33,702 nucleotides of DNA from JAENVU01 sp031422675 (GTDB lineage Bacteria > Actinomycetota > Acidimicrobiia > IMCC26256 > JAENVU01): positions 1-33,702 of the forward strand of contig JANPMG010000027.1 of NCBI GenBank assembly GCA_031422675.1. The letters are read 5' to 3'. A program made the position numbers and the translations under genes. Shown here in pieces: positions 6,907 through 14,467 of the stretch; within the stretch, counting starts at the first letter, position 1; every line of letters begins with the position of its first letter. Below the pieces are notes generated by a model, which saw nothing but the letters and a program-made list of their open reading frames with translations, had not been told where the DNA came from and did not search any database.

Positions 6907-9362
6907 GGGAAAGAGTAGGGGGTGAGGGTCATCGGGTTGGCGGCGGCGTCGGTCATCGCGGCGACAGGCGTGTAGGTCATCGTCTGCGCGGCAACGCCGC
7001 TGTTGACCGTGCCCGAGCCGAGGCTCCCAACGGTGATGGTCAGGACCCTGAGCGTTCCGTCGAACTGGACCCGGCTGGAGTTGCCGCCGCCGTTGAAGAA
7101 CGAGGCCGTCCCGCTCACCCACGTCGTCGAACCGAGGTTGATCTTGCCGACGTTGAGGGTGGGACACGTCGTGTCGGTCACGGTCAGGCTGTCGTTCCCC
7201 GCGGTCGCCACATCGTTGTCGGTGATGACGACGCGTACCGTGGCGCCGGTGCGGACGGTGGTGCCATTCCAACCCGTGCAGAGCGTGACCGGGTTCATCG
7301 TCTGACCGAACGTGATCGCCACGGTGTCGTTGCGATCGATCCGCCCGAGCGTTCCGCCGTTGGTGATCGCGAGGTTCACGACCTGACCGGCGGTGAAGTT
7401 GACCGGGCCGGCGAACCCGGTGTTCCCGGCGGTGTCGGTCTGGGTTGCACACATGGACTGCGGCCCTGCGGCCATGGCCCCGGACGCCACCGACCACGTG
7501 GTGCCCGTGCGGGCGACGTTGAACGTCTGGACCGCACCGGTGCAGTTGGACCCTGCGTAGAGGGTCACTACGACCGTCGCCGAATCTCCGGGCGCGTTGC
7601 CGGCGGTCCCGGTGATGGTGGTGGTGAGACCCGTGCGGCCACCGTTCGACGGCGCGGTGATGGCGACCGGCGGTGCGATGGCGTCGAACGACGAGTCGGC
7701 GAACGCGAGGTTGCTCGGACTCCCGATGCCGATCGCGTTGATCGCGCGCACCTGGTACTGGCACGTGGTGGCCACTGTGTTGCTGGTCCCGCAGGTGTCG
7801 ATCAAACTCGTCGTCGCGGCGCCGCCCGGGACGGCGGTCCAATCGCTGAAACCAGCGCCGCGGTCAGCTCGGTATTCGTAACTCGTGATCGGCGACATCC
7901 CGGTGAAGGTCTGCGGGACCCACGACAGATTCACGGTCCGCAGCGCAGCCCCGGTGGTCGCCGTGAGGATCGGGCTGCGCGGCGTGCCGGTCCCGGTGAT
8001 CGTGATCCCGGATGTTTGGCCACTGTTGCCCGTGAACGTCACGTTCCATGCGACGAGGACGCCGACGGTGAACAACGCCTGGCCGCTGACGCTGATGGGA
8101 GCAGTGGGCGCGTAGACCGCACCGCCAATGTTGATCGAGGTGCCACCGGTGAGTGTCCACGGGGTGCTGTTCGCGATCCAGAGCGCCACACTCTGGTACG
8201 CCCCGCTCGTCGGCGCGACGAAGGAAAGCTGGTTGGTGATCTCGCCACCGGCGACGTAAAGGAACACCCCGGTCGATCGGGTGGTCGTCGATCCGGAGAT
8301 CCCGTTGCAGAGGACGTAGGTGCCCGGGTTCAACAGCACGGAGCCGGAGAGGTTGAGGGTCTGGGGGTAGGTGCCCGGGACGAAGTTGCCGAACGCATCC
8401 GGTGCCGGATTCGATCCGGCACCGCAGCCGACGGTCGACGGCGCCGGCAAGCTCGCGAACGGGTTGCCGAGTTGCGTGCCGTTGGTCGTGAGCGGGCACT
8501 TGTTCGCGGGCGCGCACGATCCGCCGTTGGCGATGATCGTGGAGTCCGCTTCGTAGGTGTTGCCGTTGCCGCTCACCGACATGCCCGTACACCCCGGTCC
8601 GTTTGTCGCGCCGACAACGACCGAACCGTTCACGATGATCGTGGTACTCCCGCCGATGTTGAAGCCGGCGCCGGCGGTGCACGATCCGCCGAGAACGAGC
8701 AACGGCGAGCCCTGCGAGTTGGTGGAGTCCCGCGTGGTCTGGCCGTCCGGTCGGACGGTTGCGGTCAGCTCGAACGTGTACTGGGGCCCGGTGTAGGGCT
8801 CGTTGGTCTCGGTCACCGCGATCTTCACGGTGCGCGGGAGGGCGGGGCAGGTGGAGATTCCGTCGCAGGTGACCACGGGCGCGGCGGCGACGCGGGTGGC
8901 GAGCGTGACCAACCCGGTGGACGCTCCGTTGGCACAGGTGCGTCGTTCCAGCTCGAGCGCGGATGGTCGGTAGACGTAGTTGGCGACCCGGGTGGTGTAC
9001 ATGTCGGCGAGTGAGGTGGCATCTCGGCTCGCCCACTCCCGCCACTTGAAGCCGATGACCTTCGTGCCACCGCCGAGCGAACAGCCGCCGTCGTCGGCCG
9101 CGCCGAGCACACCGAGCGTGGTGTCCGTGCCGCCGAGTGACGGGTCGATCCCACCGGCCGCCTGCGCGTCTGCGGTCCAGAATCCCGCGGTCAGTTGTGC
9201 GTCGTTCGACTCGTGGATCCGTTCCGCGGTGTTGGCGTTGGCGTTGTTGGTGGTGATGAAGGCGGCGACGATCGCGCCGGTGATCGTGGCGAGCAGGGTG
9301 ATCGAGATGATGAGTTCGATGAGCGTGTAGCCCGTCTCCCGTCGCGGTGCGCGTCTGCTCAT
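6891..9362 (-). CDS. giant composite type IV prepilin (823 residues) with beta-rich, FN3 and Ig-like modules
   Basis: The N-terminus is a class III prepilin leader: basic MSRRAPRRETG, the cleavage site G/YTLIE with Glu at +5, and a hydrophobic helix to about residue 37. PilD-type peptidase would cut and methylate it, and the helix would pack into the pilus core. After a pilin-like part comes a Gly/Ser/Thr-rich beta region (about 220-460) with repeated GS-x-V and PGTYxL patterns. Next is a fibronectin type III domain (about 465-560, with VNLSWVP and YQVRAINAIG), an Ig-like domain (about 560-660, with TDTAGNTG), and a beta-rich end. Minor pilins are usually 150-250 residues, so this is exceptionally long. 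It is the last gene of the operon, starting in an ATGA overlap with the previous gene. A tip adhesin role is inferred. Confidence 0.85.
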   Translation of the reverse strand: MSRRAPRRETGYTLIELIISITLLATITGAIVAAFITTNNANANTAERIHESNDAQLTAGFWTADAQAAGGIDPSLGGTDTTLGVLGAADDGGCSLGGGTKVIGFKWREWASRDATSLADMYTTRVANYVYRPSALELERRTCANGASTGLVTLATRVAAAPVVTCDGISTCPALPRTVKIAVTETNEPYTGPQYTFELTATVRPDGQTTRDSTNSQGSPLLVLGGSCTAGAGFNIGGSTTIIVNGSVVVGATNGPGCTGMSVSGNGNTYEADSTIIANGGSCAPANKCPLTTNGTQLGNPFASLPAPSTVGCGAGSNPAPDAFGNFVPGTYPQTLNLSGSVLLNPGTYVLCNGISGSTTTRSTGVFLYVAGGEITNQLSFVAPTSGAYQSVALWIANSTPWTLTGGTSINIGGAVYAPTAPISVSGQALFTVGVLVAWNVTFTGNSGQTSGITITGTGTPRSPILTATTGAALRTVNLSWVPQTFTGMSPITSYEYRADRGAGFSDWTAVPGGAATTSLIDTCGTSNTVATTCQYQVRAINAIGIGSPSNLAFADSSFDAIAPPVAITAPSNGGRTGLTTTITGTAGNAPGDSATVVVTLYAGSNCTGAVQTFNVARTGTTWSVASGAMAAGPQSMCATQTDTAGNTGFAGPVNFTAGQVVNLAITNGGTLGRIDRNDTVAITFGQTMNPVTLCTGWNGTTVRTGATVRVVITDNDVATAGNDSLTVTDTTCPTLNVGKINLGSTTWVSGTASFFNGGGNSSRVQFDGTLRVLTITVGSLGSGTVNSGVAAQTMTYTPVAAMTDAAANPMTLTPYSFPTLRF

Positions 9363-9841
9363 CGGGTCACCGTCCAGGACTGGATGTAGGTCTTCGTGAT
9401 GGTCGGGGTCCCGCCACCTTGGCCCTCGTAGTTGACCTGCGCTCGCACGATCGTGTTGCCGGTCGTGCAGGCAGCTCCCGTGTCGATGCAGGATGTGAAC
9501 ACCACGTTGCGCTGCTCGAACCCGGTTCGGGTCAGTGTGGGGACGTTGGTGCAGTCGACGTGGATCGTGACGCCGTTCAGTGGGTACGCGATCGGTGAGG
9601 CCGGCGCGCACGGCGCGCTGCCCGCGCCGCCGGATCCCAACGCCCGGACGCGTGCGATCTCCTTCTCCACCGCCGCGTCGGCGGCGTACTGACGGTTGCG
9701 CACGCCGTCGAGCACGCCCCGCTGGTTGACCGAGCTGATCAGCGAACTCAGCAGCGCGCTCGTGACCACGCCGATGAGCACCATGAAGGAAAGTGCGAGC
9801 ACGAGGGCCACGCCACGCTCGTCTCGGCGCACGCGCGTCAT
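9359..9841 (-). CDS. PilX-like minor pilin
   Basis: This 160-residue protein begins MTRVRRDERG followed by the hydrophobic helix VALVLALSFMVLIGVV. That is the layout of PilX N-terminal proteins: a prepilin-like leader with Gly before the cut, but without the Glu at +5. The rest is a short globular part with four cysteines that could form two disulfides. The start and stop both sit in ATGA overlaps with the neighbours, which points to translational coupling and a shared complex. Minor pilins of this kind (PilV, PilW, PilX, FimT) prime pilus assembly as a tip complex. Which one this matches cannot be told from the sequence, because the globular parts are not conserved. Confidence 0.8.
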   Translation of the reverse strand: MTRVRRDERGVALVLALSFMVLIGVVTSALLSSLISSVNQRGVLDGVRNRQYAADAAVEKEIARVRALGSGGAGSAPCAPASPIAYPLNGVTIHVDCTNVPTLTRTGFEQRNVVFTSCIDTGAACTTGNTIVRAQVNYEGQGGGTPTITKTYIQSWTVTR

Positions 9842-10218
9842 GGGGTGCGCACCACGATGTTCATGGACTTGGCGGTGCCGTTGGGGAGCTGCACCTGGAT
9901 CGGCACCGGCGCGGTGGCGGTCACGTTGGGACAGGCCTGTCCGGCGAGGGGGTTCACGGAGTAGCCCAGCGGAAGCCCCGGCGCCGGGTATGCGGCCGTC
10001 CAGGTGGCGCCGCTCGATGTGCACTGCGTGCGTGCGGCGGTCTTGACGGCTTCGGCGTAGTTGCGCATCACGGTGTCGCCGGTGACGAGTTGGCGGTGGG
10101 CGGTCGAGCCATTCACCGACGTGCTGATCGCCGCCGTGATCGAACTCACGACGAGTCCGATCACGACGATCGCGAAAATGATCTCGATGAGCGTGTCGCC
10201 ACGCTCGGTCCGGTTCAT
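9838..10218 (-). CDS. minor prepilin (PilV/GspI-like N-terminus)
   Basis: A very short leader, MNRTERG, precedes DTLIEIIFAIVVIGLVVSSI, a canonical prepilin cleavage and methylation segment with Glu at +5. The protein is 126 residues. Its globular part has two cysteines and no recognisable domain. The gene follows the small pilin after a 52-base gap filled by a strong hairpin, and its stop overlaps the next start (ATGA). No Shine-Dalgarno sequence is visible between the hairpin and the ATG. Translation here may therefore depend on the upstream message or on how that hairpin folds. Membership in the pilus tip set is inferred from the N-terminus and position. Confidence 0.82.
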   Translation of the reverse strand: MNRTERGDTLIEIIFAIVVIGLVVSSITAAISTSVNGSTAHRQLVTGDTVMRNYAEAVKTAARTQCTSSGATWTAAYPAPGLPLGYSVNPLAGQACPNVTATAPVPIQVQLPNGTAKSMNIVVRTP

Positions 10219-10229
10219 AGAGGAAGGAC

Positions 10230-10268
10230 GAATCCGGTCCCGGGACCTTCGGCCCCGGGACCGGATTC
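10230..10268 (-). terminator. perfect 15-bp hairpin between the small pilin and the minor pilins
   Basis: GAATCCGGTCCCGGG is followed after nine bases by its exact reverse complement. The hairpin starts two bases after the stop of the small pilin gene and ends 11 bases before the next start. On the transcribed strand it is followed by a pyrimidine run (GTCCTTCCTCT) without a true T-tract. It may act as a partial terminator or as a 3'-end stabiliser. Either would give more major pilin than minor pilins from one operon. Confidence 0.6.
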
Positions 10269-10270
10269 GA

Positions 10271-10639
10271 TCAGCAGGTGGTGAAAACCGGTGGCGTTGC
10301 GCCGCCGCCGCTGATGCCCAGCGTCCAGCCGTCGCCGGTCAACAGATCGCCGGCACCATTCGCTGTGACACTGTCGCCGAGGTCGAGCTCGGGCGATGGC
10401 GTCGCACCGGTCATGTCGGTGAACGTCGTCGGGTACACGTCTTGGTTGGCCTTGTGAACTGTTGACGCCGCCTTGGCAGCATCCCGCGAGGCCTGGCAAG
10501 CGCCCTTGGCGCCGGTGTCGTTGAGTCCACCGATTCCTACGATGACGACCGCGGTCAGAATGCCGACCACGACGATGGAGATGAGGAGCTCGATGAGGGT
10601 GAAACCCTCTTCGCGCCGCTCCTTGATGTAAGTGTTCAT
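10271..10639 (-). CDS. pilA: type IV pilin, probable major subunit
   Basis: This 122-residue prepilin has the leader MNTYIKERREEG and the classical helix FTLIELLISIVVVGILTAVVIVGI, with Phe at +1 and Glu at +5 of the mature protein. The globular part is small (about 85 residues) with Cys near residue 50 and a C-terminal Cys, which could form the D-region disulfide. Three features suggest it is the major pilin: the best-conserved leader, GGGAGG about 11 bases before the ATG, and the strong hairpin right after its stop. Its ATG overlaps the pilC stop (ATGA), and a pair of competing stem-loops lies just upstream. The symbol is assigned by role, not by close sequence identity. Confidence 0.85.
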   Translation of the reverse strand: MNTYIKERREEGFTLIELLISIVVVGILTAVVIVGIGGLNDTGAKGACQASRDAAKAASTVHKANQDVYPTTFTDMTGATPSPELDLGDSVTANGAGDLLTGDGWTLGISGGGATPPVFTTC

Positions 10640-11907
10640 GGTGTGGATTGCCTCCCTGTTTGAGCCCCTCTTCGGGGATTTCCTGCGCCGACCCCCGAAG
10701 TGGAGGACTTGGGTGCAGATCTGGTGACCGCAGGTGTTTCTCGGTCTCGTGGTTGCGTGCCCACCTGTGAGTAGATCGAGTACATGGCCGAGACCTGCGC
10801 CAGGGCGACGAATGCAACTGCGCCGCCGACGAGCACGATGATCGTGGGCTCGAAGAGGTCGGTGACCCGCTTGAGCCGGTACTCGAGCTCGCGCTCGTAG
10901 AACGTGGCCGCGGTCTGGAGCTGCTCGTCCAGCGAGCCGGTGCTCTCTCCCACCCGGATCATCTGACGCGCCGCGGCGGGAAAGAGGCCCGTGGTTGCGA
11001 TCGGTCGGGCGAGTCCCTCGCCGCGGATCATCGCCTCGCGAGCAATCGCCAACTTCTCCTTGAACACGGTCTGGTTCGTGCTGTCGGCGGAGACGGTCAC
11101 CGCGTCCGGCAAGGACACGCCCGCGTGCACCAGGGCTGCGAGTACCCGGCAGAACCGCTCGATCGCGATGAGTTGGAGCAACGGCCCGATCGCAGGGATC
11201 TTCAGCAGCACCGCGTCTCGACGTCGCTTGCCACGCGTGCCGCCGAGGACTACCACTGCGAGCGCCACGAGCCCTGCGAGTACCGCGATGATGACCAACC
11301 ACCACGCCGCCATGAAGTCCGTGAACGTCAGCAGCATCCGCGTCGGGAGGGGCAACTTCGCACCCAGGTTCGTATAGAACCCTTTGAACTTCGGCAGTAC
11401 GTAGGCCGCCATCACGATGACCGCGCCAATCGCGAGGACGAACACGAAGGTCGGGTAGGTGAGCGCGCTCTTCACTTGGCGCTTGGCGTTGATGTCCCGT
11501 TGCATGTACGCGGAGAGTTGGTCGAATGCGTCGTCGAGCTGGCCGGTGAGTTCCGACGCGCGGATGACCGCGATGTAGTAGCCGGGGAACACGCGCGGAT
11601 GCGCGGCGATGGCGTCGCCGAAGCTGGAACCCGAGCGCAGCCGCCGTTGGATGTCCGCGAGGACTTTCTTGAGTTCCTTGGCGGTGCTCTCCTCGGCGAC
11701 GATCGAGAGCGAGTCCAGGATCGGGATGCCGGCGCGCATGAAGCTCGCGGCCTGGCGGGAGAAGTTCATGACGTCTTCGGCCTTGACCGTGCGGCCGAGG
11801 AAGAACTCCCGTTTGTACCAGGGGTCCTTCTCCATCCCCGGCGCGGACGTGGCCGACGGCGGCGCGGGTGCGGCGGCGGGGGGTGCGAGTGGTTCGGCGA
11901 CGGCCAT
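10636..11907 (-). CDS. pilC: type IV pilus inner-membrane platform protein PilC
   Basis: PilC/GspF is the polytopic membrane protein on which the pilus ATPases act to add or remove pilins. Two GspF domains are visible. The first begins at FSRQAASFMRAGIPILDSL; the second begins at ERFCRVLAALVHAGVSLPDAV and contains FPAAARQMIRVGESTGSLDEQL. Hydrophobic segments are FVLAIGAVIVMAAYVLP, WLVIIAVLAGLVALAVVVL and PTIIVLVGGAVAFVALAQV. At 423 residues the length is normal, with a Pro/Ala-rich N-terminal linker. The ATG at 11907 is seven bases after the pilB stop. The stop overlaps the small pilin start as ATGA. The last 50 or so residues are polar, Arg/Thr-rich, and beyond the usual end of the family. 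Confidence 0.92.
   Translation of the reverse strand: MAVAEPLAPPAAAPAPPSATSAPGMEKDPWYKREFFLGRTVKAEDVMNFSRQAASFMRAGIPILDSLSIVAEESTAKELKKVLADIQRRLRSGSSFGDAIAAHPRVFPGYYIAVIRASELTGQLDDAFDQLSAYMQRDINAKRQVKSALTYPTFVFVLAIGAVIVMAAYVLPKFKGFYTNLGAKLPLPTRMLLTFTDFMAAWWLVIIAVLAGLVALAVVVLGGTRGKRRRDAVLLKIPAIGPLLQLIAIERFCRVLAALVHAGVSLPDAVTVSADSTNQTVFKEKLAIAREAMIRGEGLARPIATTGLFPAAARQMIRVGESTGSLDEQLQTAATFYERELEYRLKRVTDLFEPTIIVLVGGAVAFVALAQVSAMYSIYSQVGTQPRDRETPAVTRSAPKSSTSGVGAGNPRRGAQTGRQSTP
10664..10700 (-). promoter_or_regulatory. two mutually exclusive stem-loops before the pilin ribosome site
   Basis: CTTCGGGG (10670-10677) is the exact complement of CCCCGAAG (10693-10700), giving an eight-pair stem with a 15-base loop. 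The same GGGG (10674-10677) can instead pair with CCCC at 10665-10668, a tight four-pair hairpin. The two folds cannot coexist. They lie at the 3' end of pilC, some 25-60 bases before the small pilin start, so they could affect its translation. Confidence 0.35.
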
Positions 11908-11914
11908 CAGCGGG

Positions 11915-13684
11915 TCACTCCGTGGCTTCCGAGACGAACACGTGCCGCAGCGCCTCTTCGATGGTGGTGGTGTTCGCCCCGACGAGGTCCATGGCCTCGG
12001 CCTGGAGTGTGCGCAGTCCCTGCGCAACGGCGAGCGCGCGCGTCTGGCGAGGCGGGCGGTTCTCGATGATCGCCTCGCGGATCTCGTCGGTGAGGGTGAG
12101 GACCTCGTAGACGCCGATCCGATCGAAGTAGCCACTACCCGAGCACATGGTGCAGCCCGTTCCGCGCATCCAACGGGTCTTCGGCGTCCCACCGAGCGCG
12201 TGGTACAGCTCCACGTGTTGGGGGAGCGGCTCGTACTCGGCGGCGCACGAGACACAGATGCGGCGCACCAACCGCTGCGCGACCACACCCACCACCGCGG
12301 AGGTGATGAGGAAGGCCTCCACGCCCATGTCCAAGAGGCGGTAGGTGGCCGAGATCGAGTCGATTGCGTGCACCGACGAAAGGACGAGGTGGCCGGTCAG
12401 GGCCGACTGCACCGCGATGCGCGCGGTCTCCACGTCTCGCACCTCGCCGACGAGAATCACGTCCGGGTCTTGGCGGAGGATGGACTTCAAGCCCGTCGCG
12501 AAGGTGAGCCCGGCCTGCTCGCTGATCTGGATCTGGTTGACCTTCGGGAACACGTACTCGACCGGATCCTCGATGGTCATGACGTTCATGTCCGGACGAT
12601 TGATCTCGTTGAGCGTGGCGTAGAGCGTGGTGGTCTTGCCGCTGCCGGTGGGACCGCTCACGATCACCATGCCGAACGGCGAGGAGACGATGCGCGAGTA
12701 CCGGGCGTTCAACGCCGGTGACATGCCGAGCTCGGCCAACTTGAACAGTGAACGCGTGCGGTCGAGCAACCGCATGACGGTCTTCTCGCCCCAGATCGTC
12801 GACGTGGTGGAGACGCGCACGTCGAGGACTCGGTTGTCGATGGTCATCTCGAACTGACCGTCTTGCGGGCGCCGCCGCTCGACGATGTTCATGTCCGCCA
12901 TGATCTTCACCCGGCTCACGAGCGCGGGTCCCATGTCGACGGGAAGCGAGAGCACCTCCTGCAACGCACCGTCGATCCGGAAGCGCACACGCACTTCGTC
13001 GTCGGTGGGTTCGATGTGCACATCCGACGCGCGGTCGCGCAGCGCCTGGGTCACGATCTTGTTGACCACTTGGATGATCGGCGCGTCGTCGTCGAGGAGG
13101 GTGGCGCCGCCGTCTTGGGTGCCCGCGGCCACATCGGCGGCCGCGTCGCTGACCGCGAACGCCTCGATGTCGGTGTGCATGTCCGACAACGCGCGGTAGA
13201 CCTGATTGACCCGAGCCCGGATGTGGGACGGAATCCCGAGCGACAGCTGGACGGCCGAGACCGGAAGTTTCTGGAGGAGTTCGTGTAGCTCGGGGTCGTA
13301 CGGGTCGGCTACTGCGACGAGCAGTTCGCCGTTGACGACGCTGAACGGGAAGATGCCGGTGGTGTGGGCCTCGTGCGCGGAGACCATGCGGGTGGCATCC
13401 GCTGCGGCCGGATGTTCGCGGATGTCGACGATGGTCAGCCCGGCCTGTTCGCCGACGGCGCGGGCGAGGCTGATCTCGTCGACCTGACCGTCTGCGAGCA
13501 GCGTCTCGCCGAGGCGCCGCGACGGCGCCCGCTCGGCTGCGCTCTCCACGTTGGCGCGGGTGGCCCAACCCCGCTCGACCAGGATGTCGCCGACGCGGGG
13601 CCGGTCCCGGGTGAGGGTCACGTCCGGAACGAGCCGGGCGCGAACGGCCGTGACCACTGCCGGGCTGCGGCGCTTCATCGCCAT
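11915..13684 (-). CDS. pilB: type IV pilus assembly ATPase PilB
   Basis: PilB is the hexameric ATPase that drives pilus extension. The N-terminal region has two MshEN/T2SSE-N-type modules (RVGDILVERG and RLGETLLADG, each with following spaced Leu). In MshE-type ATPases such modules bind cyclic di-GMP. The motor domain follows: Walker A GPTGSGKTT from residue 344, Asp box, Walker B DVILVGEVRDVETA and His box SSVHAIDS. Near the end is the four-cysteine zinc motif (CVSC, CTMC) typical of extension ATPases and absent from PilT. Length is 589 residues. The ATG at 13684 was preferred to a GTG at 13828 because the best promoter candidate lies between them. It is the first gene of the six-gene pilus operon. 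Confidence 0.93.
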   Translation of the reverse strand: MAMKRRSPAVVTAVRARLVPDVTLTRDRPRVGDILVERGWATRANVESAAERAPSRRLGETLLADGQVDEISLARAVGEQAGLTIVDIREHPAAADATRMVSAHEAHTTGIFPFSVVNGELLVAVADPYDPELHELLQKLPVSAVQLSLGIPSHIRARVNQVYRALSDMHTDIEAFAVSDAAADVAAGTQDGGATLLDDDAPIIQVVNKIVTQALRDRASDVHIEPTDDEVRVRFRIDGALQEVLSLPVDMGPALVSRVKIMADMNIVERRRPQDGQFEMTIDNRVLDVRVSTTSTIWGEKTVMRLLDRTRSLFKLAELGMSPALNARYSRIVSSPFGMVIVSGPTGSGKTTTLYATLNEINRPDMNVMTIEDPVEYVFPKVNQIQISEQAGLTFATGLKSILRQDPDVILVGEVRDVETARIAVQSALTGHLVLSSVHAIDSISATYRLLDMGVEAFLITSAVVGVVAQRLVRRICVSCAAEYEPLPQHVELYHALGGTPKTRWMRGTGCTMCSGSGYFDRIGVYEVLTLTDEIREAIIENRPPRQTRALAVAQGLRTLQAEAMDLVGANTTTIEEALRHVFVSEATE

Positions 13685-13811
13685 CCGGTCACCACCACGG
13701 CGTTGCGCGTCGAACCAATGGAGGGGGAATGCGTCGGATGGGCCCCGTGCGAGGCCGCAATATCGGTGGTTTTCATCCCAGTCCCGGCCCGAAGGTGAGG
13801 AAACGGAATAA

Positions 13812-13853
13812 ATACTACCTATTGCCACGAACGGCTAGAACCTTTTGAAAAGG
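13812..13853 (-). promoter_or_regulatory. pilB operon promoter with an adjacent 13-bp palindrome
   Basis: Reading the minus strand, TTCTAG (13840-13835), a 17-base spacer and TAGTAT (13817-13812) form a reasonable -35/-10 pair in an AT-rich patch that stands out from the region. Touching the -35 on its upstream side is CCTTTTGAAAAGG (13841-13853), six-base arms around one central base. It is a likely operator or activator site. The message would have a leader of about 120 bases before pilB. The rest of the 184-base gap shows no gene. Confidence 0.5.
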
Positions 13854-13868
13854 GATGATTCATACCAC

Positions 13869-14408
13869 CTACGGCACGAGCGAGAAGACCACGGCGTCCT
13901 GGACGTCGTCGCCCACCCGGAGTCGGCGCCGAAGGACGCCCTCTCGCACCGCTCCGCACCGCTCGGCGACCGCCTGACTCCGGCGGTTCTCCACTGCAGC
14001 GAGGATCTCGATGCGGCCGAGTGCCACTTCACTCAGACCGAAACCGCTGACCAGTCGGGCCGCCCGGGTGGCGAATCCGTGGCCCGTCCGATCGCTGCGG
14101 ATCCAGTAGCCGAGGTTGGCCCAACGGTTGAGGCGGTCGATCGTGTTGAGACCGGCCGAACCCAACACTTCGCCGGTTTCGACCGAACGCACGACGAATC
14201 CGAACTCCAGACCGTCGGCGAACGCGCGTCCGGCACGTCGGACCCATTCGGCGGCTTCGACCTCGCGATAATCCGGATGGGCCCATGCCATCCACGGCAC
14301 CAACTCGGGAAGCGAAGCGGAGACGGCCTCGAACATCGGGCGCGCGTCGGTCCGTCTCGGTGGGCGGAGTTCCACGATGCCGTCGGTGAGGCGAACCGAG
14401 CGTGCCAT
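13869..14408 (-). CDS. GNAT acetyltransferase, RimJ/RimL type
   Basis: A 179-residue single-domain N-acetyltransferase. It starts with the RimJ/RimL-like strand RLTDGIVELRPPRRTDARPMFEAV. It has the core strand GEVLGSAGLNTIDRLNRWANLGYWI, then GHGFATRAARLVSGFGLSEVALGRIEILAAVENRRSQAVAERCG, the acetyl-CoA binding loop and helix of the family, and ends with DDVQDAVVFSLV. Family members acetylate the N-termini of ribosomal proteins, or antibiotics and small amines; the substrate here is not predictable. The long upstream extension of the frame was rejected because it runs antisense through the sugar dehydrogenase gene. The start is 59 bases from that divergent gene, so their promoters must overlap. 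Its stop precedes the pilB promoter region. Confidence 0.88.
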   Translation of the reverse strand: MARSVRLTDGIVELRPPRRTDARPMFEAVSASLPELVPWMAWAHPDYREVEAAEWVRRAGRAFADGLEFGFVVRSVETGEVLGSAGLNTIDRLNRWANLGYWIRSDRTGHGFATRAARLVSGFGLSEVALGRIEILAAVENRRSQAVAERCGAVREGVLRRRLRVGDDVQDAVVFSLVP

Positions 14409-14467
14409 GGTGAGATTCTCGCTTCCAGGGCGGGCCTCGGCGCGGTTCGATCGACCAACATGGGGTG

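Noticed and set aside
6867..9014. Long plus-strand open frame antisense to the composite pilin gene
   Set aside because: Its product is Arg/Gly/Asp-rich without any motif, while the minus strand encodes a prepilin leader and FN3 domain. It is a GC-bias shadow.
13685..13828. N-terminal extension of PilB from a GTG at 13828
   Set aside because: It would add 48 residues unlike the family, and its start lies upstream of the best promoter candidate.
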